Shown here: in pieces, positions 12,701 to 24,700 of the stretch
Numbering within the stretch: the stretch's first letter is position 1
How the letters are laid out: each line of letters opens with the position of its first letter
Assembly: GCF_048564905.1 (NCBI RefSeq)
Contig: NC_132989.1
Span: 9,283,257-9,347,256 of the forward strand
Reading direction: 5' to 3'
Origin: Vicugna pacos
Lineage: Eukaryota; Chordata; Mammalia; Artiodactyla; Camelidae
DNA length: 64,000 nucleotides
Notes under the pieces: model-generated
What the model was told of the DNA's origin: nothing
The model's input: only the letters and a program-made list of their open reading frames with translations
Databases searched by the model: none
Program-made: the position numbers and the translations under genes

Positions 12701-15700
12701 TGGTAGTTATTAGATTTGTAGCTGAGAACAAAATGAGTAGCAGCTTTCTCCTCATGGAGCTTTCAGCATACTAGGAGAAGCAGACATTAAAGAATGATCA
12801 AGAAAGAGATGTGTCGTTAGGAAATGCAACAAATACTGTGAAGGTGAAGTATGAGAGGGCAAAAAAAGTTGTTATTCTAGAACATGGATGACCTCCTTGC
12901 AGAAATGTCCTTTCAGCTGAGACTTGAGGGTTAAGTGGAAGTTAGTCTAACACAGAGAGAGATGTAGGGAACAGTAGGTACCGAGTTCCTCCAGCTGGAA
13001 GGTCACTAACTCGGTCAAGGAACAGAAGAAAGGCCAGTGGGCTGGGGGACAATGAGAAGAGTAGACTAAGACCTGAGATTGGAAGGAAAGAGCCAGACCA
13101 GGTGGCGCCTTGTGGGTGAGGTCGGGGGCTGGGTCTTGATCTCAAGGGCAAGGAGGACCCAGTAAAAAAAAAAGTTTTAAGTAGGGGACTGATGTAATTA
13201 GTTTTGTCATTAAAATAAGTACTCTAGCCACAGTGTAAAGAACAGATCACAAAGGCCAAGACTAGAGCTAGGAAACTCAGTTTTCATAGGCAAGACAGTG
13301 GAGCAGGTGCGTGGACCAGGTGAAGGCAGCAGAAACACAGAGACACAGGCGGATGCCAGCTGTATTTGTATTGTTTCCCTCTTCCTCCATCTCCGCTTGG
13401 TACCAGATGTGTCTTCTGTTGGTTGCAGCTCCCCCCACCATGCGTGCAACAACCACCCGCCGCCCAACCACCACCACCACCACTCCTGTGATGACAACCC
13501 TAGCTGTGCTTCCAACAACAGTCATGACTACACCTGAGGTCACAGCCAGGGAACCACCTCAGACAGCAACCACCACTGCCCTCACAACAGTGGCAACCAC
13601 GTGTCCTCCAACAACACTGAACTCCCTTCCTGAGGAAGACACGGTTCTTCTGACCCCTGAGCCTCCCACCGAAGGGCCCGTCCTCACTGCAGGTACCTGG
13701 GTCACCTGGCCATTCTATCCCTTCTGCTGGTCACCTGTAGCTTAGATCCCTGGGAAGAGGGCTCTCCTACTGAATGGGGCAGCCCAGCAATTTGCTCTGC
13801 GGTCGGTGTGCGTCTGTGTCTGTGTCTGTGTGTTAGTTTGCTAGGGCTGTCATAATAAATACCACAGATGGGGTGGCTTTAAACAACAGAAGTTTACTCT
13901 CTCCCAAATCTGGAGGCTAGAAGTCTGAGATCAAGGTACCAACAGGGTTGGTTTCTTCTGAGGCCTTTGTCCTTGGCTTGTAGATGGCTGTCCTCTCCCC
14001 GTGTCTTCTCATGGTCTTCCCTCTGTGTGTGTCTGTGTCCTAGCTTTTTATAAGGACACTAGTCGGAGTGGATCAGGGCCCATCCATATAACGTCATTTT
14101 ACTTTAATTACCTCTTTAAAGGCTCTACACCAGATACAGTCACATTCAGAGCTACTGGGGGTTGAGGCTTCAAGATACAAGTCTGCAGGGGGACAAAATT
14201 CAGCCCATAACTGTGTGTGTGTGTGTGTGTGTGGTTTCACTAAATTGTTCCTTTTTGTTGTCTTACAGTTTCCTTTTGTGTTGCTGTTTTTTCCCTTTCT
14301 GCTTTTGAAGGGTCAGCATTTTGGGTTCTCCAGTTGACTTCCCAGGAGTCTTGGAGACGCTTATTGAAGAACAAGGAAATGTCACCCTGGGTCAGACTCC
14401 AGTTCCATCCTGCCAGGGCTTAAGTCTTGACTTGAGCATTAGAAATTGGTTGAGGAAAGTCCACCAGATGCCTTAAAACTCCCCTTGATGATGAATTAGG
14501 TCTCCCTTTCTTCCTTTCCTTCTTCTCCTCCCTCCCTCCCTCCCTCCCTCCCTCCTGAATCCTTCCTGATCCTGCATCTTGGACTTCTCACTGAATTACT
14601 AGCTCCATATAAGGGCTTATCAAAGCTCCCACCACGTGTCCACCTCTGATTTTGAGATAAGAATATGAGAAAACGGTCATGAGATAGCTTGAAAGCTGAG
14701 GCATTTCAGCTGCCTTAATAAGGTCTGGGCTAATTTAAACTTTACAGTATTGAGTTGGCTAATTCTGTTATACTCTGAGTAGTCACCTGAAGTCCGTGAA
14801 CCCTAAGTCTATTTTTATACGTACTTTTTTTCCTTTGGCCTTTAAAATAATCATCTTAGAAAACATTTGTCTTTTTTTCCCTAGATTCTAAGAAAGACTT
14901 GCAATCCTTGAAGAAAACCTGAAATAGTTATAGAAAAGCACAGACCACTATAAAAATAGCCCTGAATCCCACCACTTAGCACACTTATTTTTTGCTGCTT
15001 TTTATCAAACTTTTTTTCTCTTCCAGAGTCTGAAACTGTCCTTCCCTCTAGCACCTCTCAGAGAAGCACTGAGGAGACTTCTGGAGACACTGCTTTATTC
15101 ACAGCCAAAGGTATGTGGCCCCGGCTCTCTGTTTTTCTTTCCTCGCCCCTTAGATTGAGGAGGAACACTGAATAGAGCATCACTGAATCCGATGACTAGA
15201 GATGACTGTTGGATCCTGTGCACCATGATGCCCGCCTGGGACAAACTGGTGTCAAGAACACACTGATGACTCATTTGTCCCTATAGATTTGAGACAGACA
15301 GACAGAGAAGACCCATGACCTTGATGCATTCAGGCAGTGCTCCCTGGTAGCACGTCTCTAGAATATCTGCCTTCCCACCCTGTGCTTGGCCACGCTCCAC
15401 CATCTCACCCTAGTTCCAAGCATACGGGTCTTCTTTGTTGAAAGCCCCGAGGGGAGTACTCACTTAACTTATTGGCTCTTTGTAGGGGAGGGAGAATTCT
15501 TTCATTCAATTGTGCTTTCATCCATCCAGCCAGACTTCTTAAGGTATTTACAAGGGCCCGGGGGCAGAGAATTCCCTGAAAATAAGATATGATTCACAGC
15601 CTCGGAGGAGCCATAGGGGACTGCCTGGGCTTGACTGCCCGTTGTGCTACTTTCCCCGGGGGTCTCTGGCTGGTTGTGTAACTTCATGCATATAAGGAAC

Positions 15701-18700
15701 TTAGATTCATGCCTGGCATTTTACTAAGCAGGCAAATGGTAGCTGTTACCTTAATGGGGCTTATAATCAGACAGAGGGAAAAAGACATCTATGGGGTAAA
15801 GAAATCAATGCTTGTGATAGTAAGACAAGGGGAGGCAGGGTAGGAGGGTGGTTCATGTGTGTGTTCACACTGCGTGGGTACAAACCGTGCCTCTTACCTG
15901 CTGTGTGACTTTGGGAAAGTTACTTAATCTCTCTGGGCCTTCGCTGCCTCACTGGTCAAATGAGAATAATAAAACACCTATCCCGTGTCTCTTCCTCAGG
16001 ATTAATGAGAGAATGCACATAGATCACTTAGAACAATGTCAGGAGTGTACTAAATGCTCAGTGAACATTAGCTCTCCTGTTTTTTCTTTTTATGACAGAA
16101 GTCAGTTTAGGGGGACAATGGGGCCCATCAAATAGGAAGACAGGCACCTACTTATGTTTGTTTTTTCCTTTCCTTTGTTTTTTCCAACATCCGAAGGTTG
16201 GGTAGTCCAGTCAACTTTGTGGGACATGAGTGAGTCAGTGACTTCTCAGCCAAGAGGTAAGGGGGCTGTGTGCCTGCGAGTGGTTTGTCTTTGGCCGTGG
16301 GAACAGTCTGTCATCCGCCGCCGCAGGCTTGTCTTGGGATGCTGCTATTTTGGTCCCACTGTGGTCACATCCTGCAGCCTCCCACAAGCTGAGATGAAAG
16401 TGAAACATGATCAAAGCATCAAAGCTGACTCCCTCCCTTCTCTGCCCCGTTTCTGAAACCCCTCTGTTGGGACCCCTCCCCCCACCTTCTTCCTCAGTCA
16501 CTTCCGACCTGAAACTAGGAACCCTAGGAGGAAAGTCACCCATTCATTTTTCAAAATATTACTGCTGTATTTTAAATCACGCCAATATTCCACTCGTCTA
16601 TTTTTGTTAGGGATATGGGTTTTTTTAAGTAGAAATAACATTCTCTCTGACTCCCTGTCTTTAATCCCAGTTCCTCCTCTGAATTAATCACTGATGTTAG
16701 TTGAAGATGATCATCCTTTAGAACTTTTCCTATTCCCTTATGTGTGGGTGTAGATACAGAAATATACAATTTTGTTTTGTGTATGGATTTTTTTTAAATG
16801 CTATCTTACTGTGTGTAGCCTTCTGCATTTTCACTTGCCTAACAGTATGCATCGGGCCACTTTGTTTTGTGGTCCATGTAGATCTGCATCACTATGTTAA
16901 ATTGCTGTTACATTGTTTTATACCCTGGGTACTTAGAGTGTCCACTGCCCACTGAGGGGCATTTAGGTTGTTCCAGTCTGCAGTGAACATCCTTGCAGGC
17001 AAGGGCCTCATTAAGTGTTTATGCAAGTGTTTCTCTAGCTAGGGTGCTGACCAAGAAGGAGAAATGCTAGGCTGAAAGAAATGTGGGCTTTTAAACTTAA
17101 TAGCTATTACCAAATTGTCCTTCGGAAACCCACTCCCTGCCCCCCACCCCCCGAGTATCTGTTTTCCGGTATCCTCCCTACACTCCATAGGATCATTTGT
17201 TTAATTCTTTTCAATCTCCTGAGGAGAGAACGTCATCTCGTTTGTTTGTTGGTCTGATTACCAAAGAGTTAGGGTGTCTGTCTGTTTATTAGTCAGAAAA
17301 CAACCATCCTTTACCTCTGAGGAGGAGGCAATGTAACATCACGGACAAAGGCTCGGAAGATGGAATTGGAGGGGCAGACAAGAGTGAGTGGAAGGGGGTA
17401 GGTTTTGGATGAAGACTGTAAATCAAGATGAAATGCAAGGGTGAGCTAACTTTGAGAAGCTCTGGCATGCCTGAACTCCTACAGCGGGAAGACGGGAAAT
17501 CTGGACTACAGGTTGATAACCAGGTGCCAAAGACCCAAACCTTCTTTGTCATGGGTTGGGGTGAGGGTAGGGGGCTGTCTTCTGACAGAAGAGACGGTAG
17601 CAAGTAGAAAAGTGATAAAGGATAGTGGAATAGATAAACAAGATTATAATGTGAAGCACAGGGAAATGCACACAAGATCCTGTGGTGGCTCACAGCGAAA
17701 AATAATGTGACAATGAATATACGTATGTTCAAGCAACCATAACAACAGTAAAAATTCTCATAGGTTCTGCCCTCAGCTAAAGGCAGTCTGTTCAGGAAAT
17801 ATGAACTCTTACCCCTGCAGGTAGCTAAGAACTCAAATCACTGCATCCAGCCTGAGATTAATTTCATTTCTTGCTTGGCTGCAGGAGTGTGTGAAATGGC
17901 CCCAAATTTCTCCCCAAAGACACATTCTCTGTCCTGGGCAGGGACTCTGAAACCAGGGCGAAGAGAGCCCTGTCACTACGTCATTTCCTAAATATAATCA
18001 GGTGGCCTGGGATTAAGTCCTCTGCCGATTATGCCTCGGCCTCAGTTTTACTGCCATAGTAATATCCCAAATCCTTTATTTCCAGTCCTTTCTTCTCACA
18101 GTCTTCTGGGTGGCAGTGGATTAGAGAGTGAGAGATGCAGCCCCACCATTTTATGCTGTGTTTTTGTTTTTTGGCTTTTTGGTTTTGTTTTCTTTTGCTT
18201 TGGTTTTAGAATCTCAGGCTCTTGTTCTGTCCTTTTCTAAATCTCAGTTTCCTCCAAATGTACAGTGGACATAATGGCCGTACATATCTCCTAGGGCTGC
18301 TGAGTGAGGAAATACATGATAAAAGGCCTGGTACATGATTACTGGCTGGTAAATGACAGTCCTCATGACGGATTCCAGTTCCCTCTCATCTGCGTGTCTC
18401 TGCATGTCTCTCCCTTTCTACTCACTCTCTCTCAGGCCAGGTCCGCAGGGGAGCAAGAGGCCACACCTGCCAGCTCCCAACTGACTTGCTATTTGGTTGT
18501 ATGGGGTTTTTTGTTGCTGTTAAGCAGTCAACATGTTGTACATTAGGTTTCCCAGAACCTATTCTTACAACTGGAAGTTTGTACCCTCAGACCAACATCT
18601 CCCCATTTCTTCCACCCCTCTGTCCCTGGCAACCACCATTCTCCTGTTTCTATGAATTTGATGTCCACATATAAGTGAGACCATGCAGTATTTGTCTTTT

Positions 18701-21700
18701 CTCTATCTGAGTTATTACCCTCAGCATAAGGCTGTCAAGGCCCATCCATGTTGTTCCAAATGGCAGGGTTTCTTTCTTTTTTATGATTGAATAATAATAT
18801 TCCATTATACGTGTATAAATATGCCACATTTTCTGTATCCATTCATACATCAAAGTATGTTTAGTTTGCTTCCATATCTTGGCTATTGTGAATAATACTG
18901 CAGTGAACATGCAGGTGAAGATATCTTTTTGAGATGATAATTTCATCTTCTTTACATATATACGCAGGAGTGGAATTGCTGGATCCTATGGTAGCTCTAT
19001 TTTTAAGTTTTTGAAGAACCTCCATCCTGTTTTTCATAGTAACTGCACCAATGTACAGTCTCATCAACAGTGCCCAAGCTTCCCTTTTCTCCACGTCCTC
19101 ACCAGCACTTGCTGTAACTTGTCTTTTTCATGGTAGCCATTCTAGCAGGCGCGAGGTGATATGTCATTGTGTTTCCCTGATGTTTAGTGATATTGACCAC
19201 CTTTTCTCTTTTGTGTGTGATTTTTTTTAACTACTAGTAGTTTAAACTAATAGTTAAACTAGTAGTTTAAAAAAAATCCCACCCAGGAAACAGGCAACGA
19301 GTGACAAAATTACAAACTTGGGGAAGTTACGAAAGCTTTTTAAAATATCTCCCCACAGTCCTTCTCTATCCACTATTAGAGTAAATCCGACATTCTGAAA
19401 ACTTTTCACGGACTCCTTTTTCCATGACTCTACAGAACTCTGGGTTATTGGTTTTATTCCTGTGAGTGGACATCTTTAATCTTCTGATGCCTCCAAGTTG
19501 TTCTGTCCTTCTCAGTTCACTCAATCTTGGGAGGCTCCGCGCTATAATTTAGGCTTGGAAATCACGTTATGCCTGCAAAAGAGCCGTAGTTGAGTTTGCT
19601 ATGCAAGAGCTTCCTGGTTTGTATTATTTATTTGATAAGACACCTCCCAGTGTATATTTCCTGCTTCACTGCCCTCGTCTACTTTTAAAGTGTGTGGACA
19701 TCATCTGAAGAAGCCCAGACTGGGGCAGCCAATCCTCACCTCCACTCTGAGCCTGCCTAGAAATGGAGCTCAGAGATGTGGAGTGACTTTCCTAAGATCA
19801 CACAGCGAGGCAGAGGGAAAGCTGTGACTCACTCCTGGATTTCCGGGCTTTTCAACTTGGGCCCATGAACTCCTGGGGAGGGGTTCTCTGTGGAAAACTG
19901 GGAAACTGAAGACGTTGAGGAACTGAGGTCCGGAAAGGGCCAGCGAGTTGCAAGAGGCTTGTAGTGAGTTAGGAAGACCTCTGAGACCAGGCCAGTCAGC
20001 TCTGCTCCCAGGTAATCTTGACCTTCGTCCCAGGACTGCAGCCCCTGTCTCTCACCAGAACTGTCCTGAGGGCAGATTTTCATATTTCCTCAGGTTCACT
20101 TTTTCTCAGTCCTCTAGGTGGATCATTACAGTCATCAAAAAGCATGAGGTCCAAGCTGTAGAATGGTTTGAAATTTAATGCATCTAAACATGCATGAGGA
20201 CGTGGCTGTCCACCCAGTAAAACTGGAAAAAAAAAAAAGAACATTGCTCTGGTAATAGTAACATTTTCCTTTCCTTGAGAATTCTTATAGTAGCTTTCCC
20301 TTGGTCCCAGGGTTAGGATGGTAGGGGGGGCGGGGGTGTGGGAAGGGGGTACTTTTAGGAGCATTTGTTCTCTTACTGTCTCTTTCTGTTTTACGAAGCT
20401 TCAAGGTCCAGAGCAAGCTAGCCTTTCCATGAAATCAAAAGATTTTCAAGGAGAAAAGTGTTTGGAGATGGGGTTGTGTATTTTCATATTGGCATTTGGC
20501 TTGGATACATGGAAATAGGCAACATGGTATTTGGTAAAGGCCCTTCAAATCTATCATGCATTAAACGTGGCTTATCTCGTTGCTTCTCTGAGCATGGCCC
20601 AGAACATATAAACATGAGTCAGTTGTGACCTCTGTTCTTAAAGGAGTCACACTTCAGTGGGATAGACAGGCTTGTGCACAGCAAACAATCATCCAGTGAG
20701 CTTTGTTTGGGGATAGAAGCATAAGTTACCCTGGAGGGCCCAAAGAAGGGAGAGATGGACTCTAACTTGGAAAGGAGGGCCGGGATGATTTCACTCGGTG
20801 ATCTTTGAATTGGTTCTTTAAGAATGAGAACATTTCATTGAGCAGAAGAGGGTGAACAGGTAGGGGGAACAGATGAGCAAAGCTAGGGGCTTTCCTCTTA
20901 TAAGAGCTTGAAATCTTTGGAGATTGTTTAATAGTCTAGTTTAGAGGAGACAGGAAGCTAGAAATGGCCAAGGTTCTTAAAGGACTTGACTGATGGGCTG
21001 AAGAATTTAGATTTCATTCCAGGGTCACGAGGACCACTCATGCTTTTTGAGTAGGGGATGATATTTTCAATTCTGCTTTAGGAAAAATCATTCTGGCGAG
21101 AGTGTGGAAGATGTATTAGAGGCAAGTAAGCCTGGAGGCACAGAGGCTCCCCAGGAGTCTCCTGCAATAATTCAGGCTGGAGATGAGTGTCTAGACTAGA
21201 ATGATGGCAGCAGTAACAACAGAGAAGGAGCAGACTCAAAACCATTTAGGAATTCGAACCGAGAGGACTTGGTGACGGGAGTAAGAATGAAGGATGATTG
21301 ATTCTCTGTACCTGGGAGATTAGATCCATGTGATGGGGTCACTGATGGTAAAGGAACCCCAGGAGGAAGACTGAAATTTATTTGGGAGATCTTGAGTTTG
21401 GAGTGCCTCTGGGAAACGTCTAAGCGGCAGTTGGAAATGTGGGGCTGGGGTGATTTATGAATACCTCGGTAGGGACTCAGTGTCTTTGATGGTGAGCACC
21501 TCCCTCTGATCAAACAATAATTACTATGACGATTCACACTGTAAGTGCTGGATGGGGACTTGCCACTATACCAACACTTTTATACATGTTATCTCATAAG
21601 GGGGAGTTCAGGGGTATCCATCTAATGTTGAGTCTCTGATAATAAATGAGTGTTATAGAGTGCTTTTCATAGGCCAATGCTGGGCCTTCACCTCACTGTT

Positions 21701-24700
21701 AGCCATCACCCCGATCTGTGAGGAAGATTCTATCACTACATTCATTACAATCGAGAAGAATCTGAGGTTTGGAGAGGTTAAGAAATTTGCCAGAGAACTC
21801 CAGTCTCTTGGTTTTTAAAACTGAGCTCTTAAACACTTTATTCTATTGTAGCAGAGGGAGTAATGGAAGCTCTGTGGCATTGCCTAAGATACTGTGTGAG
21901 ATGACATGGGGATGAAGGCTTGCAAATGCAGACGCCCCCACCTCCGTACAGGATCAGCTACATGGGGAGAGGGTCTAGTGGAAGCAGAAAAGCTGGCTAA
22001 GGAGGCAGAGAGGGAGACAGCAAAAGTAGAAAGGGGTCCCGGAGCAAAGGTTATGGAGGGTGTCGTTAAATATTAGGAAATTCTAAAGGCCAGTCAAGTA
22101 AGATGAGGCACTTAGAAAGGTGGTTGTGAACCATGGCTGGGGGGACCATTAAAGGAACAGTGTTAGTTCTGTGGTAGACACCTGGAAGTCCAAAGATGGG
22201 CAGCTATTAGAGAATAATGTTAGGTATTCTTTCCAGGAGTTGGAGGGTGAATATTTAGAGAGGAATCAGGGTAGAGAGAGAAGGTTTGTCCTGATATAGG
22301 TGAAGGGGAGGCAAACTCAGAAACGGAGCAATTTGGGTTTGGTCTAGAAATGGAGATAAGAGAAAAGGGTGAGGATAGAAATAAATGGAGGTAGAGAGCA
22401 GTCAGAGCTCATGCTGACCGCCCAGGGATGTGGGGGAAGACTGGGGGACCAAGAACTCTGACATCAGCCGGTCTATCTGTGCCAGACCCAGCCGTGGGCC
22501 GGAACCACAGGGAGCTTAGTGAGAACACAGATGTTCCTACCCCATTCAAGACTTGCAGAACGAGGACCTCTGGAGGTGGGTCCAAGAAATGGTGTGTTTA
22601 ACACTTTCGCAGGAGATTCTTTTGAAGCTAGTCCAGCCCAGCCCTGGCCCCAAGAGGGCACTTAGGAATTGCTAGTGTAGTACACTCGCCTGATTCTACA
22701 CGGATGGAAGCTGAGGCACAGAGGCATAAAAAAAGTTCCAAGAGGAGAGGAAGTCGGTCCTAGGTAGGACTCTCCTCTGGCTTCCGGATCAGAGCTCTTT
22801 CCCCTACACTGCACTATTGAACTGAAGATGGAGTGAAGCCCCACCGGAACTCAGTGCTCTCTGGTCCTCAAGTGATCAAGGGCACAAAGAACTTGGAAGA
22901 GGAATTGCCATTCTCAGTACAAGTTCAGCAGAAGGAACAGGACGAAGGCAGGGGAATGAAGTAAAGCTCATTTTCACTCTCAAATGCCATTGTTAGGAGG
23001 AAAGAAATTGGATGCAATTGATTTCAAAGTCAACATCTTTCGTGAGGCATTAGCCGATTTATCTTATCTCTCTTGCCCAGTGCTGTTCACAGGCTGGAAT
23101 CAGCTGGTAGCCCGGCAGTCTAGGGATAAAGGAAAAGGATGAAAAGTGGATTCTCATGGTTTCTCTCACAATAGCATTATATTCTAACAACCATACCAAA
23201 AAAAATTTTTTTTATTAATAAAGTTGGAATTGAATCCATGTAATTCTAGCATCTAGCAAGCAGCTCACCTTCAGAAAGGTCAACCAAATAAGATGAGAGA
23301 AAGTCGCCAAGCTTTAAGAGAGGCATGGCCATGGCAGGGTGAACAGAGAAAGCAAAGTCGGGCACCACGGAAGCTGAACATGGAGCTGGCCCTAAGATGG
23401 GTCCTCGTGAGTGCTCAACCAGGTAAGCTGGGTGACCACCACCCTGCAGACCCAAATGTCTCTCTGACACCAAGTCAGGTGGTGGAGAGAGACCCCTGGC
23501 TTCACAGGAGGCTCAGATCAGTGGATAAACCTCAGTGAGCTCTGTGATGAGGTGAAGTGTCTGTTCTCCCCACTGGGAACGAATGAACAAAGGTACTGAT
23601 GCCCTTTGGCAAGAACCTACCCACACTTGTGGACCGCTGACCCTTGTGGTGCCCTGCAGTACCGCAGAAGGGAACACAAGTGGAATTTGCAATCAGACAT
23701 CATTGTTCAGTCGTTTTACCAGCAACCATCACTAGCTGTGCAGCCTTGAGCAAGATATAGGACCTCTCTGAGCTTCAGTTTACTCCCCTTCCAATAATTT
23801 GGCCCAAGTTTCTTTGCCCCATAGATTCATTTCAAAGTTCAAATGTGGCAGTAGTGAGAAGGGTGTATCTCAGTGGGAGGGCGTGTGCCTAGCAAGCACG
23901 AGGTCCTCCTCCCGGGTTCAGTCCCCAGGACCTCCATACGCATGGCTGGGACATGCTGCTGCACACCAGAAATTGGCACATTGTAACTGACTATACTTCA
24001 ATTTTCAAAATAAGGAAATAAATAAAAACCCCATTACCTCCCCCCAAAATAAAATAATTAATACATTTTGAATGTGCTAATAAATGTGGAAGGGCTTTGT
24101 GCATTTTCAGCTGCTTCCACTGCACTCATCATCGTTAACAGAAATAACAAAGGTCAGGATCTCCTTCCGGAAACCGCTCCCGCCTAGGCAGCGGGTAGGG
24201 GGAGGCTAGCGCTGCAGTCTGACCGGACCGCTTCCCATCGTGCCGCGGCATAGCGTGGTCGTTCCCCCTCCCGGCAGTGGTCTGTTCAGAGCAAGTGTGT
24301 GTGAGCTCTTGCTACATTGACCAAAGGCCACAGAGCGCAGAGGATAAGAGCCTGGGCTCCGTGGGTGGATAATTCTGGCTCTGGGCTTTGCGCTCTCCCT
24401 TCCTCGCTCTGTCCCGTGAGCCAGTTTCCTGACATCCGCCACAGCAGCGCCCCTGTGCGGTGAGAACAGTAATGGTACCCAGGGCAGAACAGTCTGCAAT
24501 CACCCGTGCAGAGGAGCTTATTCTGTGCCTGACACATAGCAAGTGCTTGTTAGACGGTATCCATTTATTACTGCTGTCGTTAGACATCCAGAGGGTTCTC
24601 GGTGGAATGTGCCCCTCGCCACCTCCCTCAGTCGAGACTTACTGGTCGGCGGCTGTGGGCAGAGCAGTGCTAGGCACTGCCCTTCAGAGAGGAGTCCAGT

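Noticed and set aside
17289-17732. 147-codon minus-strand frame
   Set aside because: It largely overlays the reversed L1 3' UTR; phrases match the non-coding L1 end at 48.9 kb.
23870-23940. Possible tRNA gene
   Set aside because: Same SINE family head, with extra bases in the anticodon side and an L1 tail.
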